This document shows, piece by piece, positions 17,854 to 26,502 of a stretch of 64,000 nt of DNA. The notes beneath the pieces are model-generated. The model did no database searches and was not told where the DNA came from. It saw nothing but the letters and a program-made list of their open reading frames with translations. The stretch spans positions 124,001-188,000 of the forward strand of contig CAWDUT010000005.1 of the NCBI GenBank assembly GCA_963805525.1, given 5' to 3'. Every line of letters starts with the position of its first letter. The first letter of the stretch is position 1. A program made the translations under genes and the position numbers. Origin of the DNA: DASQFQ01 sp963805525 (GTDB lineage: Bacteria > Actinomycetota > Thermoleophilia > Solirubrobacterales > Solirubrobacteraceae).

Positions 17854-18037
17854 ACGTCAACGGCGGGCATTGAGGAGGCGGGTTCGGCCGAGTTTCTGCA
17901 CTCTCGGCCGCCATGAGACCGCGCCGGGTGCAGAAACTCGGCTCCACGACGAGTTTCTGCACCTTCGCCCGCCAACGGGCCCCTCAGGTCGCAGAAACTC
18001 GGCCGAAACCCAGCCCTACCCAGCCAGCCGTTGACGT
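17854..18037. repeat. Nested palindromic repeat with four GAGTTTCTGC arms
   Basis: Between two convergent genes. The outer arms ACGTCAACGGC (17854-17864) and GCCGTTGACGT (18027-18037) are perfect inverted copies. Inside them, GGGTTCGGCCGAGTTTCTGC (17880-17899) pairs with the inverted stretch at 17991-18011 apart from one extra base. Between these lie two further arms with GTGCAGAAACTCG (about 17928-17940) and CGAGTTTCTGCACC (17950-17963). It can fold as one large cruciform or two hairpins. It could be a bidirectional terminator or a REP/MITE-like element. Confidence 0.75.
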
Positions 18038-18065
18038 CCGCCGGTCAAAAGGGACGCCGGACTCC

Positions 18066-18839
18066 TCAGCCCCCCGCAGCCTCCGCCTTCCGCAGCCCAC
18101 GCACCGCCCACGTGGAGAACCCCGCGGCCAGCGCGAACGCGATCCCGTAGGCGAGCCAGGCGTCGAACGACTGGCCCGAGATCAGGTCGCGGCCGCCCTC
18201 GATCAGCGCGGTGAACGGGTTGACCTTCGCCACCCCCTCGACCCAGCCCGACAGCAGCGCGAGCGGGACGTAGACCGGGGCGAAGAACAGGACCAGGAAC
18301 ACCGGCATCTGCATCAACGGGCCGGCCTGAATCGTGCGCAGCCGGAACGCGACGCCGAACGCGAAGAGCGCCGCGACGAGGTTGACGAGCAGCGCGAGCA
18401 CGATCAGGCCGAACAGGTCGACCGGACCGCCGTCGATCTGCATGCCCACGATCAGCGCGACCACGAACAGCAGCGCGCCGACGATCAGCGCGCGCACCAA
18501 CCCCGCGGCCAGGTAGCCGGCGAGGATGCCGAGCCGGTTGGGCGCCGCGAGCATGAGCCGCCGCGCGAACCCGCGCTCGAAGTCGGCGGCCACGGCGAAA
18601 CCGGTGAAGACGCCGCCGAACGCCGCCGACTGCAGCAGCACGAACACGAACTGGAACGCCGTGTAGCCGGACGGGAAGTCGAAGCCCGGCGCGTTGCTGA
18701 CGTTCGAGAGGCCGCCCGCGAATGCCGTGAAGAAGAACAGCGGGAAGATGATCGACGGCAGCAGGAAGGCCGGGTTGTGCGTGAAGTTGTGGATCTGGCG
18801 CCACGCGACACCGCGCGCGACGGAGGTGAAGCGCCTCAT
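18066..18839 (-). CDS. ABC transporter permease (ABC-2/DrrB type), second
   Basis: A 257-residue integral membrane protein with about six segments, starting MRRFTSVARGVAWRQIHNFT, the cytoplasmic amphipathic opening seen in DrrB-like ABC-2 permeases. The central EFxxG-like segment (VAADFERGFARRLMLAAPNR) follows the second helix. It should form the export channel together with the upstream permease and the DrrA-like ATPase. The start ATG overlaps the stop of the first permease (ATGA). It is the last gene of the three-gene exporter operon. Confidence 0.85.
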   Translation of the reverse strand: MRRFTSVARGVAWRQIHNFTHNPAFLLPSIIFPLFFFTAFAGGLSNVSNAPGFDFPSGYTAFQFVFVLLQSAAFGGVFTGFAVAADFERGFARRLMLAAPNRLGILAGYLAAGLVRALIVGALLFVVALIVGMQIDGGPVDLFGLIVLALLVNLVAALFAFGVAFRLRTIQAGPLMQMPVFLVLFFAPVYVPLALLSGWVEGVAKVNPFTALIEGGRDLISGQSFDAWLAYGIAFALAAGFSTWAVRGLRKAEAAGG

Positions 18840-19609
18840 GTCCGCACCAGCCTCGTCTGCAGGGCGCGCGAGGCGCCGAAGATGCCGATCGCGCAGAGCA
18901 CGATCGCGATCGTGAACCCGCGCTCCAGCGCGACCCGATCCCAGCCGGTGATCACCACCGAGCGGATGCCCTCGAGCATGTACGAGACCGGGTTCCAGGT
19001 CGCGATCGTGCGGAACCAGTCCTGCTCGATCAGCGGCCGCGGCAGCGCCTGCGACGACAGGAAGAGGAAGACGAAGAAGACAGGGAACAGGCCCTGGACC
19101 GCCTCGCCGGAGCCGGCGCGCAGGCCGACCCACGCGCCCAGCGAGGCGAACGCGAGCGCGACCAGGAAGGCGAGCACGATGAGCACCAGCCCGCCGCCGA
19201 CGCCGGCGTCGAGATGCAGCCCGGCGGCCAGCCCGACCACGAGGTAGACCAGCGACGCGAGCGCGGCGACCGTCATCACCCCGGCGAGGTTGCCGAGCAG
19301 CAGCGCGGAGCGCCGCATCGGCGTCAGCGCCAGGCGCTTCAGGAACCCGGTTTCCACGTCGCGCGCCAGGCTCGACCCGGCGTTGATCGATGCGAACAGC
19401 GCGCCCTGCATGAACGGGATCGCGATCGCGAAGTTGAGGTAGTTGTCGGTCGGAAAGCCCGGCAGCTTCGTCGCCGCGTCGAGCCCGCCGACGTTGACCG
19501 CCAGCAGGCACAAGGGGAACAGGATCGGCGGGATCAGCAGCGCGGGCTGGCGCAGCGTCTGGGTGATCGACCGCCGCGCCATCTCGCCCACCTGCGCGAG
19601 GAGGGTCAA
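18836..19609 (-). CDS. ABC transporter permease (ABC-2/DrrB type), first
   Basis: A 257-residue ABC-2 permease with about six membrane segments; RDVETGFLKRLALTPMRRSA is the conserved coupling region. It pairs with the second permease gene, so the exporter probably uses a heterodimeric membrane part. I chose TTG at 19609 because it overlaps the ATPase stop as TTGA, in keeping with the tight spacing of the operon; a downstream ATG at MARRSITQTL is possible. The substrate is unknown; lipids or hydrophobic drugs are usual for this family. Confidence 0.83.
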   Translation of the reverse strand: MTLLAQVGEMARRSITQTLRQPALLIPPILFPLCLLAVNVGGLDAATKLPGFPTDNYLNFAIAIPFMQGALFASINAGSSLARDVETGFLKRLALTPMRRSALLLGNLAGVMTVAALASLVYLVVGLAAGLHLDAGVGGGLVLIVLAFLVALAFASLGAWVGLRAGSGEAVQGLFPVFFVFLFLSSQALPRPLIEQDWFRTIATWNPVSYMLEGIRSVVITGWDRVALERGFTIAIVLCAIGIFGASRALQTRLVRT

Positions 19610-20589
19610 GCGGGCACCGCCTCGGCCTCGGCGGTGTCCTCCTCGACCGTCATCTTGTGGCCGGTCTTGGCCAGGAAGACGTCGTCGAGCGACGGGGAGT
19701 GCAGCTGGAAGTGCTCGATCCCGACGCTCTCGGCGTCGAGCGCGCGCACGACCGGGGCGAGCTCGTCCGCCCCGCGCTCGAGCCGCACCGCGACCGCGCC
19801 GGCGGGCGCGTCGAGCAGCTCACCGAAGCGCGAGAGCACGGTCGCCAGGCGGTCGCAGCCGCCCGGGTCGGACGGGATGACCTCGAGGCTCGGGCGCCCG
19901 ACCTCGGCCTTCAGCGCCTCGGGCGTGTCCTCGGCCACGATCCGGCCCTGGTCGATGATGCCCACGCGCTCGGCCAGCGCGTCGGCCTCCTCGAGGTACT
20001 GGGTGGTCAGCATCACGGTCACGCCGTCCTCGCGCGCGAGGCGCGACACCTCCTCCCACAGGTCCGAGCGGCTCTGGGGATCCAGGCCCGTGGTCGGCTC
20101 GTCGAGGAACAGGACGCGCGGGGAGTGCACGAGCGCCAGCGCCAGGTCGAGCCGGCGCTTCATGCCGCCCGAGTAGCCGCCGACCTTGCGGTCGGCCGCG
20201 TCGGTGAGGCCGACGCGCTCCAGCAGCTCCTCGCCGCGGCGCAGGCGCTCGTTCTTCGGCAGGCCGTGCAGCGTGGTCTGGAGGCGCAGGTGCTCGCGCC
20301 CGGTCAGCAGCGGGTCGAGCGCGGCCTCCTGCAGCGCGGCGCCGATCGCCTCGCGCACGTGGGAGCCCTCGCGGACGATGTCGAAGCCCGCCACGCGCGC
20401 GGTGCCCGACGTGGGCGGCAGCAGCGTGGTGAGCATGAGGACGGTGGTCGACTTGCCCGCGCCGTTGGGCCCCAGGAAGCCGTAGATCTCACCGGGCTCG
20501 ACGCGGAAGTGGATGCCGTCCACCGCGCGCACGCCGCCCTTGAACTCGCGGACGAGGCCGTCTACCTCGATGCCGTTGTCTGAAGTCAT
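19606..20589 (-). CDS. ABC transporter ATP-binding protein, DrrA type
   Basis: 327 residues with Walker A GPNGAGKST, signature GGYSGGMKRRLDLALAL, Walker B VLFLDEPTTGLDP and the switch His region (TVMLTTQYLEEADALAERVG). The long C-terminal extension of about 90 residues is typical of daunorubicin-resistance-type DrrA. It energises the two permeases encoded just downstream. The ATG at 20589 has a TACCTT box eight bases upstream and TTGCAT as -35, suggesting a leaderless transcript. The divergent MarR gene is the likely regulator. Confidence 0.92.
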   Translation of the reverse strand: MTSDNGIEVDGLVREFKGGVRAVDGIHFRVEPGEIYGFLGPNGAGKSTTVLMLTTLLPPTSGTARVAGFDIVREGSHVREAIGAALQEAALDPLLTGREHLRLQTTLHGLPKNERLRRGEELLERVGLTDAADRKVGGYSGGMKRRLDLALALVHSPRVLFLDEPTTGLDPQSRSDLWEEVSRLAREDGVTVMLTTQYLEEADALAERVGIIDQGRIVAEDTPEALKAEVGRPSLEVIPSDPGGCDRLATVLSRFGELLDAPAGAVAVRLERGADELAPVVRALDAESVGIEHFQLHSPSLDDVFLAKTGHKMTVEEDTAEAEAVPA

Positions 20590-20652
20590 GGCGAGAAAAG
20601 GTACCGAAATTACTTGAACCATGCAATCTTCTAGGTGTGTTACATTTGCCGT
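20590..20652. promoter_or_regulatory. Divergent exporter/marR promoter region
   Basis: 63 bases, locally AT-richer. Minus strand: -10 TACCTT (20598-20603) and -35 TTGCAT (20621-20626), spacer 17. Plus strand: -10 TACATT (20641-20646), six bases before the marR ATG. An imperfect dyad TTGAACCATGCAA at 20614-20626 covers the exporter -35 and is a candidate MarR operator. Confidence 0.6.
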
Positions 20653-21087
20653 ATGTCAACGCCGACGGTGGGCACCACCGCCGCCGCGAAGGACGCATGG
20701 GCACTGTTCTGGCGCATCTTCAGCGCCGACAAGCCGCGCCGCATGGCGACGCTGAGCGAGCTCGGCCTGGCGCCGATGCAGTCGATGGCGCTGATGCAGC
20801 TGCGCCCCGGCGAGCCGATGACGATGAGCGCGATGGCCCACGCGCTCCAGTGCGACAACTCCAACGTCACCGGGATCGCCGACCGGCTCGAGGCGATGGG
20901 CCTGATCGAGCGCCGCGCCGCCGAGCACGACCGGCGCGTGAAGACGCTCGTGATCACCGAGCTCGGCAAGCAGGTCCGCGACCAGGTCGAGCGCCGCATG
21001 AGCGTCCCGCCGCCGCCGCTCGCCGGCCTCTCCGAGGAGGACGCGATCGCCCTCCGCGACATCCTCACCCGCGCGCTAGACGTCTGA
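20653..21087 (+). CDS. MarR-family transcription regulator
   Basis: 144 residues with the MarR winged helix: MSAMAHALQCDNSNVTGIAD as the recognition region and ERRAAEHDRRVKTLVITELG as the wing with its DR dipeptide. It is divergent from, and 63 bases away from, the three-gene ABC exporter, the usual setting for a ligand-relieved repressor of a drug pump. The ATG at 20653 has TACATT six bases upstream. Its 3' end overlaps the convergent citrate synthase gene by 12 bases. Confidence 0.9.
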   Translation: MSTPTVGTTAAAKDAWALFWRIFSADKPRRMATLSELGLAPMQSMALMQLRPGEPMTMSAMAHALQCDNSNVTGIADRLEAMGLIERRAAEHDRRVKTLVITELGKQVRDQVERRMSVPPPPLAGLSEEDAIALRDILTRALDV

Positions 21088-22155
21088 CAACGGGCGCTCG
21101 CCCGGCCCGACGTACTTCGCCGACGGCCGGATCAGCCGCGCCTCGCGCTTCTGCTCGAGGATGTGCGCCGACCAGCCCGCCGTGCGCGCGCAGGTGAAGA
21201 GCGACGTGAACAGCGTGCTCGGGACGTCGGCGTGGTCGAGCACGACGGCCGACCAGAACTCGACGTTGGTGGCGAGCACGCGGTCGGGCTTGCGCGCCTT
21301 CAGCTCCGCCAGCGCCGCCGTCTCGAGCGCCTCGGCGACCTCGTAGCGCGTCGAGCCGATCTCCTTCGACGTCCGCCGCAGCACCGCCGCGCGCGGGTCC
21401 TCGGCGCGGTAGACGCGGTGGCCGAAGCCCATCAGGCGCTGGCCGGAGTCGAGCGCCTGCTTGACCCACTTGTCGGCGTCACCCGCCTGCTCGACCTCGT
21501 CGAGCATCTTCAGCACCCGCGCCGGCGCGCCGCCGTGGAGCGGGCCGGAGAGCGCGCCGACCGCGCCGCTCAGCGCAGCCGCGACGTCTGCGCCGGTGGA
21601 GGCGATGACGCGCGCCGTGAACGTCGAGGCGTTCATCCCGTGCTCCGCGGCCGAGATCCAGTAGGCGTCGATCGCCTTGACGTGGTCGGGGTCGGCCTCG
21701 CCACGCCAGCGGATCAGGAAGCGCTCGGGGATCGAGGTCCCCTTGTCGACCTCGCGCTGCGGGACCGGCGGGCGGCCGGCGCCGCGCGCCGACTGGGCGA
21801 CGAAGCTCAGCGCCATCACGGAGGCGCGGGCGAGGTTGTCGCGGGCCTCCTCGTCGTCGATGTCGATCAGCGACTGGAAGCCCCACTCCGGCCCCAGCAT
21901 CGCCAGCGCGGACTGCACGTCAACCCGCGGGTCGCCGGAGCGGATCGCCAGCGGGTGCGGCTCGGCGGGCGGCAGGCCGGGCTCGAGCGTGCCGTCGACC
22001 AGCAGCCCCCAGACCTGCTCGAAGGGGACCTTGCCGACGAGCTCCTCGATGTCGACCCCGCGGTAGCGCAGCGCGCCGCCCTCGCGGTCGGGCTCGGCGA
22101 TTTCGGTGGCGAAGGCGACGACGCCTTCGAGACCGGACTGGACGTCGTCGCTCAT
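21076..22155 (-). CDS. Citrate synthase family protein
   Basis: 359 residues. Catalytic blocks visible are AEHGMNASTFTARV (first His), GPLHGGAPARVLKMLDEV (second His) and LMGFGHRVYRAEDPRA. It condenses oxaloacetate with an acyl-CoA, normally acetyl-CoA. The length and the DREGGALRYRGVDIEELV opening resemble the short actinobacterial citrate synthase 2, and a 2-methylcitrate synthase role is possible. The ATG at 22155 is followed by MSDDVQSGLEGVVAFATEIA. Its 3' end overlaps the convergent MarR gene. Confidence 0.9.
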   Translation of the reverse strand: MSDDVQSGLEGVVAFATEIAEPDREGGALRYRGVDIEELVGKVPFEQVWGLLVDGTLEPGLPPAEPHPLAIRSGDPRVDVQSALAMLGPEWGFQSLIDIDDEEARDNLARASVMALSFVAQSARGAGRPPVPQREVDKGTSIPERFLIRWRGEADPDHVKAIDAYWISAAEHGMNASTFTARVIASTGADVAAALSGAVGALSGPLHGGAPARVLKMLDEVEQAGDADKWVKQALDSGQRLMGFGHRVYRAEDPRAAVLRRTSKEIGSTRYEVAEALETAALAELKARKPDRVLATNVEFWSAVVLDHADVPSTLFTSLFTCARTAGWSAHILEQKREARLIRPSAKYVGPGERPLSDV

Positions 22156-22235
22156 ACGGCGGGAAAGGTTGGCAGGTCGGGCCGGAACGTGGAATTTTGA
22201 CGCTGCGTCCGAGTGCCCTAGGCTGGCGCCCGCAG

Positions 22236-23642
22236 ATGACCGACCTCATGGCCATGAGCGTGGGGGAGCTCGCTGCCCATGTGCGGGGCGGCGAGCTGCG
22301 TGCGCGTGAGGTCGTGACCGCCGCCCTCGAGCGGATCGAGGAGCGCGAGGGCGAGATCAACGCGTTCGTGGAGGTCGACGCGGACGGCGCCCTGGCCACC
22401 GCCGACACGATCGAGCCCGGCGACGAGCGGCTGTTCGCGGGCGTGCCGATCGCCATCAAGGCCAACACGCCGGTCGAAGGCCTGCGCATGAACTTCGGCT
22501 CGAGGTTCCTCCGCGGCCATCGCGCGGACCACAGCGCGTACCTGGTGCGCCGTCTCCAGGACGCGGGGTTCGTGATCGTCGGCATCACCAACATGCCGGA
22601 GTTCGGGATCCTCCCGACCACCGAGCCGCGCGAGGGCGGCCCGACGCGCAACCCGTGGGACACGACGCGCACGCCGGGCGGCTCCTCCGGCGGCGCGGCG
22701 GCCGCGGTCGCGGCCGGGATGCTGCCGGTGGCGCACGGCAACGACGGCGGCGGGTCGCTTCGCATCCCGGCCTCCTGCTGCGGCCTCGTCGGCCTCAAGC
22801 CCAGCCGCGGCCGCGTGTCGCGCGGCCCCGACCTCGGCGACTCCTTCCTCGCCTGCGACGGCGTGCTGACCCGCACGGTGGGCGAGACCGCGGCGCTGCT
22901 CGACGTGCTCGCCGGCTACGAGGTCGGCGACGCCACCTGGGCGCCGCGCCCCGCCGAGCCCTACTCGACCTCCGTCCGCCGCGACCCGGGCCGGCTGCGC
23001 GTCGCCATGAGCGCCGAAAACGCTTTGGACGCGAAGGTCGATCCCGAGTGCCTGCGCGGGATGCACGAGACCGCCGACCTGCTCGCGCGGCTCGGCCACG
23101 AGGTCGACGAGGCGTCGCCGGCGCTCCCGGGCAAGGACACGCTGCGGCTGTTCACGGGCGCGTTCGGGCCCGCGGTCGCGCTCCAGCTTTCCTACGGCGA
23201 ACTGCTCGCCGGCCGCCCGCCGGAGGAGGACGAGATCGAGCCGCTGTCGCGTGCGATCGCTGACCTGTCGCGCAAGATGTCGGCGGTCGAGTACCTCGCC
23301 TGCGTCGCGCAGCTGCAGGCGCTGGCGCGCGGCGTGGTGGCGTTCTTCGCCGAGTACGACGTGCTGCTCACGCCCGCGTTGGCCGAGCGCCCGCTCAAGA
23401 TCGGCGAGTGCAACGGCCTCGGCGAGGATCCGATGGCCGACTTCGCGCGCTCCGGCCAGTTCACGCCCTTCACCGCGCTCTTCAACGTCACCGGGCAGCC
23501 GGCGATCTCCCTGCCGGCCGGCGTCGGGGAGGACGGCCTGCCCACCAACGCGCACCTCGTCGGCAAGCCGCTGAGCGAGGACACGCTGCTGCAGGTCGCC
23601 TCCCAGCTCGAGACCGCGCGCTCGGCCGCTCAGGGCTCCTAG
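22236..23642 (+). CDS. Amidase-signature family protein
   Basis: 468 residues. The Ser-cisSer-Lys triad is visible as Lys75 in AIKANTP, Ser150 in TPGGSSGG and Ser174 in GNDGGGSLRIPAS. The family hydrolyses carboxamides to acids and ammonia. A GatA role is unlikely because no gatB or gatC is adjacent. The catalytic stretch reads DGGGS instead of the usual D(T/I)GGS, a small deviation. The ATG at 22236 has TAGGCT at 22219-22224; ATGs at 22248 and 22254 are alternatives. The stop shares a CTAG with the convergent gene. Confidence 0.9.
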   Translation: MTDLMAMSVGELAAHVRGGELRAREVVTAALERIEEREGEINAFVEVDADGALATADTIEPGDERLFAGVPIAIKANTPVEGLRMNFGSRFLRGHRADHSAYLVRRLQDAGFVIVGITNMPEFGILPTTEPREGGPTRNPWDTTRTPGGSSGGAAAAVAAGMLPVAHGNDGGGSLRIPASCCGLVGLKPSRGRVSRGPDLGDSFLACDGVLTRTVGETAALLDVLAGYEVGDATWAPRPAEPYSTSVRRDPGRLRVAMSAENALDAKVDPECLRGMHETADLLARLGHEVDEASPALPGKDTLRLFTGAFGPAVALQLSYGELLAGRPPEEDEIEPLSRAIADLSRKMSAVEYLACVAQLQALARGVVAFFAEYDVLLTPALAERPLKIGECNGLGEDPMADFARSGQFTPFTALFNVTGQPAISLPAGVGEDGLPTNAHLVGKPLSEDTLLQVASQLETARSAAQGS

Positions 23643-24520
23643 GCGCCGAGCACCGCGGCGAGCCGGCGGGGGTGGACGCCGAGCGCCTCGGCGTCGGCCG
23701 TCCCGCGCGGCGTGCGCATGGTCACGCCGAGCAGCTCCGCCTCCTCCCAGGTCGCCACCGCGGTCGGCCCGGCCAGGGCCTCATAGCCGCGCAGCAGCGG
23801 GCGCAGGATCTGCGCCGGGACCGGCACCAGGCGGCGGCGGCGATGGCCGGCGCGCAGCGCCAGCTCGGCGACCTCGCGGTGGGAGAGGACGTCGGGGCCG
23901 GCCAACTCGTAGCGCACATGCCGCTCGGCGGCGGGCGGCCCGTCGAGCGCGGCGATCACGCAATCGGCGACGTCCTCGGCCCAGATCGGCTGCGTGCACG
24001 CCCGCCCGAGCCCGGCCAGCGGCACGGCCGGGAGCCAGGCGAGGCGGTCGAGCCGCGCCAGCCGGCGGTCGCCGGGCGAGTAGACGAGCGAGGGCGCGAA
24101 CGTGGTCGTCCGCAGGTCGGCGGCCGCGACCGCCTGCTCGGCGAGCGCCTTGGCCCGGTGCAGGCGGCTGCGATGCCACGGCGAGGCGCCGAGGGCGGAG
24201 AAGAACACGAAGTGCTCGACCCCGGCCTGCTCGGCCGCTCGCAGCAGCCGCCAGGTGGCGAGCCCGGCGAGCTCCTCGATCGTGGCGTGCTCCTGGTCGC
24301 GGTGCGAGGCCGCGAGGTGGACCACCGTGCGGGCCCCGCGGAGGGCCTGGCGGTAGGCGCGCGGATCGGTCAGGTCGCCGATCGTGATCTGGACCCGGAC
24401 CCGCTCGGGCCCCAGTCGGCGCGGATCCCGGACCAGGCAGCGCACCGGCTCACCGCGCGCGGTGAGGCGCCGGAGCAGGGGCGAACCGATGAGTCCGGTG
24501 GCACCGGTGAGCAGGAGCAC
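23639..24520 (-). CDS. NAD(P)-binding Rossmann protein (NmrA/NDUFA9-like)
   Basis: 293 residues, opening with MLLLTGATGLIGSPLLRRLT, the TGxxGxxG dinucleotide-binding motif of atypical short-chain dehydrogenases. VVHLAAS and HFVFFSALGA follow as the later Rossmann strands. There is no clear YxxxK, which fits NmrA/NDUFA9-like sensor or assembly proteins rather than true reductases. The start is a GTG at 24520, opposite the ferredoxin promoter. The substrate is unknown. Confidence 0.8.
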   Translation of the reverse strand: MLLLTGATGLIGSPLLRRLTARGEPVRCLVRDPRRLGPERVRVQITIGDLTDPRAYRQALRGARTVVHLAASHRDQEHATIEELAGLATWRLLRAAEQAGVEHFVFFSALGASPWHRSRLHRAKALAEQAVAAADLRTTTFAPSLVYSPGDRRLARLDRLAWLPAVPLAGLGRACTQPIWAEDVADCVIAALDGPPAAERHVRYELAGPDVLSHREVAELALRAGHRRRRLVPVPAQILRPLLRGYEALAGPTAVATWEEAELLGVTMRTPRGTADAEALGVHPRRLAAVLGA

Positions 24521-24540
24521 GATGGTTATGATGCCGCGCC

Positions 24541-24804
24541 ATGGCCTACGTCATCGCCGAGCCCTGCATCGGGACCAAGGACAACTCCTGCGTGGAGGTC
24601 TGTCCGGTCGACTGCATCCACCCGACGCCCGACGAGCCCGACTACGACAAGGTCGAGATGCTCTACATCGACCCCGAGGAGTGCATCGACTGCGATGCCT
24701 GCGTGGAGGCCTGCCCGGTCGACGCGTGCTTCGCCGAGGATCAGCTGCCCGAAGAGTGGTCCAACTTCGCGGGCATCAACGCGCAGTACTACGCCGGCAA
24801 GTAG
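24541..24804 (+). CDS. Bacterial-type ferredoxin (two Fe-S clusters)
   Basis: 87 residues with two cluster motifs: C9-x7-C17-x3-C21-x3-C25 and C48-x2-C51-x2-C54-x3-C58, each followed by the expected Pro context (VCPVDC, ACPVDA). This is the pattern of the 7Fe or 8Fe ferredoxins common in actinobacteria. It carries low-potential electrons in the cytosol. A TATGAT box at 24527-24532, eight bases before the ATG, indicates a leaderless transcript. No dedicated redox partner is next to it. Confidence 0.95.
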   Translation: MAYVIAEPCIGTKDNSCVEVCPVDCIHPTPDEPDYDKVEMLYIDPEECIDCDACVEACPVDACFAEDQLPEEWSNFAGINAQYYAGK

Positions 24805-24856
24805 ATAGAGCGTTCACCCCAGGCTGCCGAGGTGGCGGCCCGGGTAGTCTCGGCGT

Positions 24857-25297
24857 GTGGCCTCGACCCTGGCCTCGATCGACCTCCTGCTCCTCATCGT
24901 CGTGGCGCTGTGCGTCGCGCTGTTGAACACGCCGGTGCCCCGGCCCTGGGCGCTGGTCGCGGTGGCGCTGCTGTCGGTCCAGACGTTCGCGCTGCACCAG
25001 ATCGACCTGCAGCCGTTCGCGCCCGGGATCCATCAGTCGAACGCGATCGTCCACACCACCGCCGAGGCCGTCGGGGTGCTCGTCGTGCCGGCGCTCACGT
25101 CAGCGCTGCTGACGATCGTCTTCTTCCACTGTGCCCGCGCCTACGCGCAGGCGCGCAGGCGCCTCGCGGCGGCGCTGGCCGCGGCTCAGGCCATCGGGAG
25201 CGACATGCCGACCGGCTGGGGCGGGGCCGACGGCACCGGGTCCTGCATCACCGGCAGCTCGATCGGCGACAGCGCCACGAGCCCCCGCGCCGTCTGA
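24857..25297 (+). CDS. Small membrane protein of unknown function
   Basis: 146 residues from a GTG start. Three hydrophobic segments are visible: IDLLLLIVVALCVALL, WALVAVALLSVQTFAL and GVLVVPALTSALLTIVFF, followed by a basic Ala-rich helix. TAGTCT at 24845-24850 is six bases upstream, consistent with a leaderless mRNA. The last 112 bases run antisense through the 3' end of mrp, an unusually long overlap, so the C-terminus past about residue 110 is doubtful. No family recognised. Confidence 0.6.
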   Translation: MASTLASIDLLLLIVVALCVALLNTPVPRPWALVAVALLSVQTFALHQIDLQPFAPGIHQSNAIVHTTAEAVGVLVVPALTSALLTIVFFHCARAYAQARRRLAAALAAAQAIGSDMPTGWGGADGTGSCITGSSIGDSATSPRAV

Positions 25298-26325
25298 CGC
25301 ACGCCCTGGGCGGCGGGATCGTCGGGGTCGGTGAAGACCAGCGGCGTGCCCGCGTCGGCCTGCTCGCGCAGCGCCATGGTCAGCGGCACGGTGCCGAGCA
25401 GCGGCACCTCGAGCTCGTCGGCCAGCCGGCCGCCGCCGCCCTCGCCGAAGATCGCGAAGCGCTCGCCGGACGGAGTGGTGAAGCCGGACATGTTCTCGAT
25501 CACGCCCGCAATCTCGAGCTTGACCTTGTCGGCCATCTCGGCGGAGCGGCGCGCGACCTTCTGCGCCGCGTCCTGCGGGGTGGTGACGATCACGAACTTG
25601 GCCTGCGGCAGCAGTTGGGCGAGCGTCATCGAGACGTCGCCGGTGCCGGGCGGAAGGTCGATCAGGAGGTAGTCGAGCTCGCCCCACGCGACGTCCTCGA
25701 GGAACTGCGTGAGCGCCTTGTGGAGCATCGGGCCGCGCCAGACGACGGCCTCGTCCTCCTTCACGAAGAAGCCGATCGACATGACCTTCAGGCCGTGCGC
25801 TTCCATCGGGATGATCTTGCGCTCGGCGTTGACGCGCGGCTTGTCTGAGCCGAGGCCGAGCATGCGCGGGATCGAGTAGCCCCAGACGTCGGCATCGAGC
25901 ACGCCGACGCGCTTGCCCTCGCCCACCAGGGCGGCGGCGAGGTTGACGGTCAGGGAGGACTTGCCGACGCCGCCCTTGCCGGAGCCGACGCAGATGACGT
26001 TCTGGACGGCCGCGAGCGAGCCCTCGGGCAGGCCGCCGGGGCGGCCGAGCTTGCGCTGGAGCGCGCCCTTCTCGGTGTCGGTCAGGACGTCGAAGCCGAC
26101 GTTGCAGCGGGTCACGCCCTCGACGCCGGTCACCGCCTTGGTCACGTCGGTCTGGAAGTGGCCCTTGATCGGGCAGCCGGGCGTGGTGAGCGAGACCGTG
26201 ACGTCGACGACGCCGTCGGGCTTGATGGCGATCGAGCGGACCATCTCGAGCTCGACGATGTCGCGCCGCAGCTCGGGGTCGATGACGGCCTTGAGCGCTT
26301 CGCGGATCTGAGACTCGGTGGGCAT
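25186..26325 (-). CDS. mrp: Mrp/ApbC-family Fe-S cluster carrier ATPase
   Basis: 379 residues: an N-terminal MIP18/DUF59 domain (about 1-85), then a deviant Walker A P-loop ATPase with GSGKGGVGKSSLTVNLAAAL, VLDADVWGYSIPRML and LLIDLPPGTGD. Family members bind and transfer Fe-S clusters to apoproteins. The CxxC near ENMSGF seen in many Mrp proteins is absent here (ENMSGFTTPSGERF), as in other actinobacterial Mrp. The C-terminal 35 residues are Pro-rich and lie in the antisense overlap with the membrane protein gene. Confidence 0.9.
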   Translation of the reverse strand: MPTESQIREALKAVIDPELRRDIVELEMVRSIAIKPDGVVDVTVSLTTPGCPIKGHFQTDVTKAVTGVEGVTRCNVGFDVLTDTEKGALQRKLGRPGGLPEGSLAAVQNVICVGSGKGGVGKSSLTVNLAAALVGEGKRVGVLDADVWGYSIPRMLGLGSDKPRVNAERKIIPMEAHGLKVMSIGFFVKEDEAVVWRGPMLHKALTQFLEDVAWGELDYLLIDLPPGTGDVSMTLAQLLPQAKFVIVTTPQDAAQKVARRSAEMADKVKLEIAGVIENMSGFTTPSGERFAIFGEGGGGRLADELEVPLLGTVPLTMALREQADAGTPLVFTDPDDPAAQGVRQTARGLVALSPIELPVMQDPVPSAPPQPVGMSLPMA

Positions 26326-26361
26326 GACTCCAAGGATAGGCGCTGGCGTTTAAAGACCGAC

Positions 26362-26442
26362 GGGGCGCCCTGACTGCTGGCGCCCCGACGGTTGAGGGAG
26401 GAGAGGGTGCTTCTCTGCCAGGCGAGATATGAGGCCTGGCAG
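26362..26442 (-). terminator. Two hairpins downstream of the histone-like gene
   Basis: GGGGCGCC (26362-26369) pairs with GGCGCCCC (26379-26386), and on the minus strand the stem is followed by GTCTTTAAA. A second stem, CTGCCAGGC (26415-26423) with GCCTGGCAG (26434-26442), lies between it and the gene end at 26503. Together they are a plausible terminator for the minus-strand histone-like transcript just before mrp. Confidence 0.5.
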
Positions 26443-26502
26443 CCTTTCCCGTGTCCAGCTCTCTCCAACAGCCGGCCGGGGGAAGTCCGTTTCCCTACGT
26501 AC

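Noticed and set aside
17880..18011. CRISPR array from the repeated GAGTTTCTGC
   Set aside because: Copies alternate in orientation, spacing is irregular and there are no cas genes; it is an inverted-repeat structure.
25186..26325. Nitrogenase-type or ParA partition ATPase
   Set aside because: The N-terminal MIP18/DUF59 domain and the deviant Walker A context identify Mrp/ApbC.
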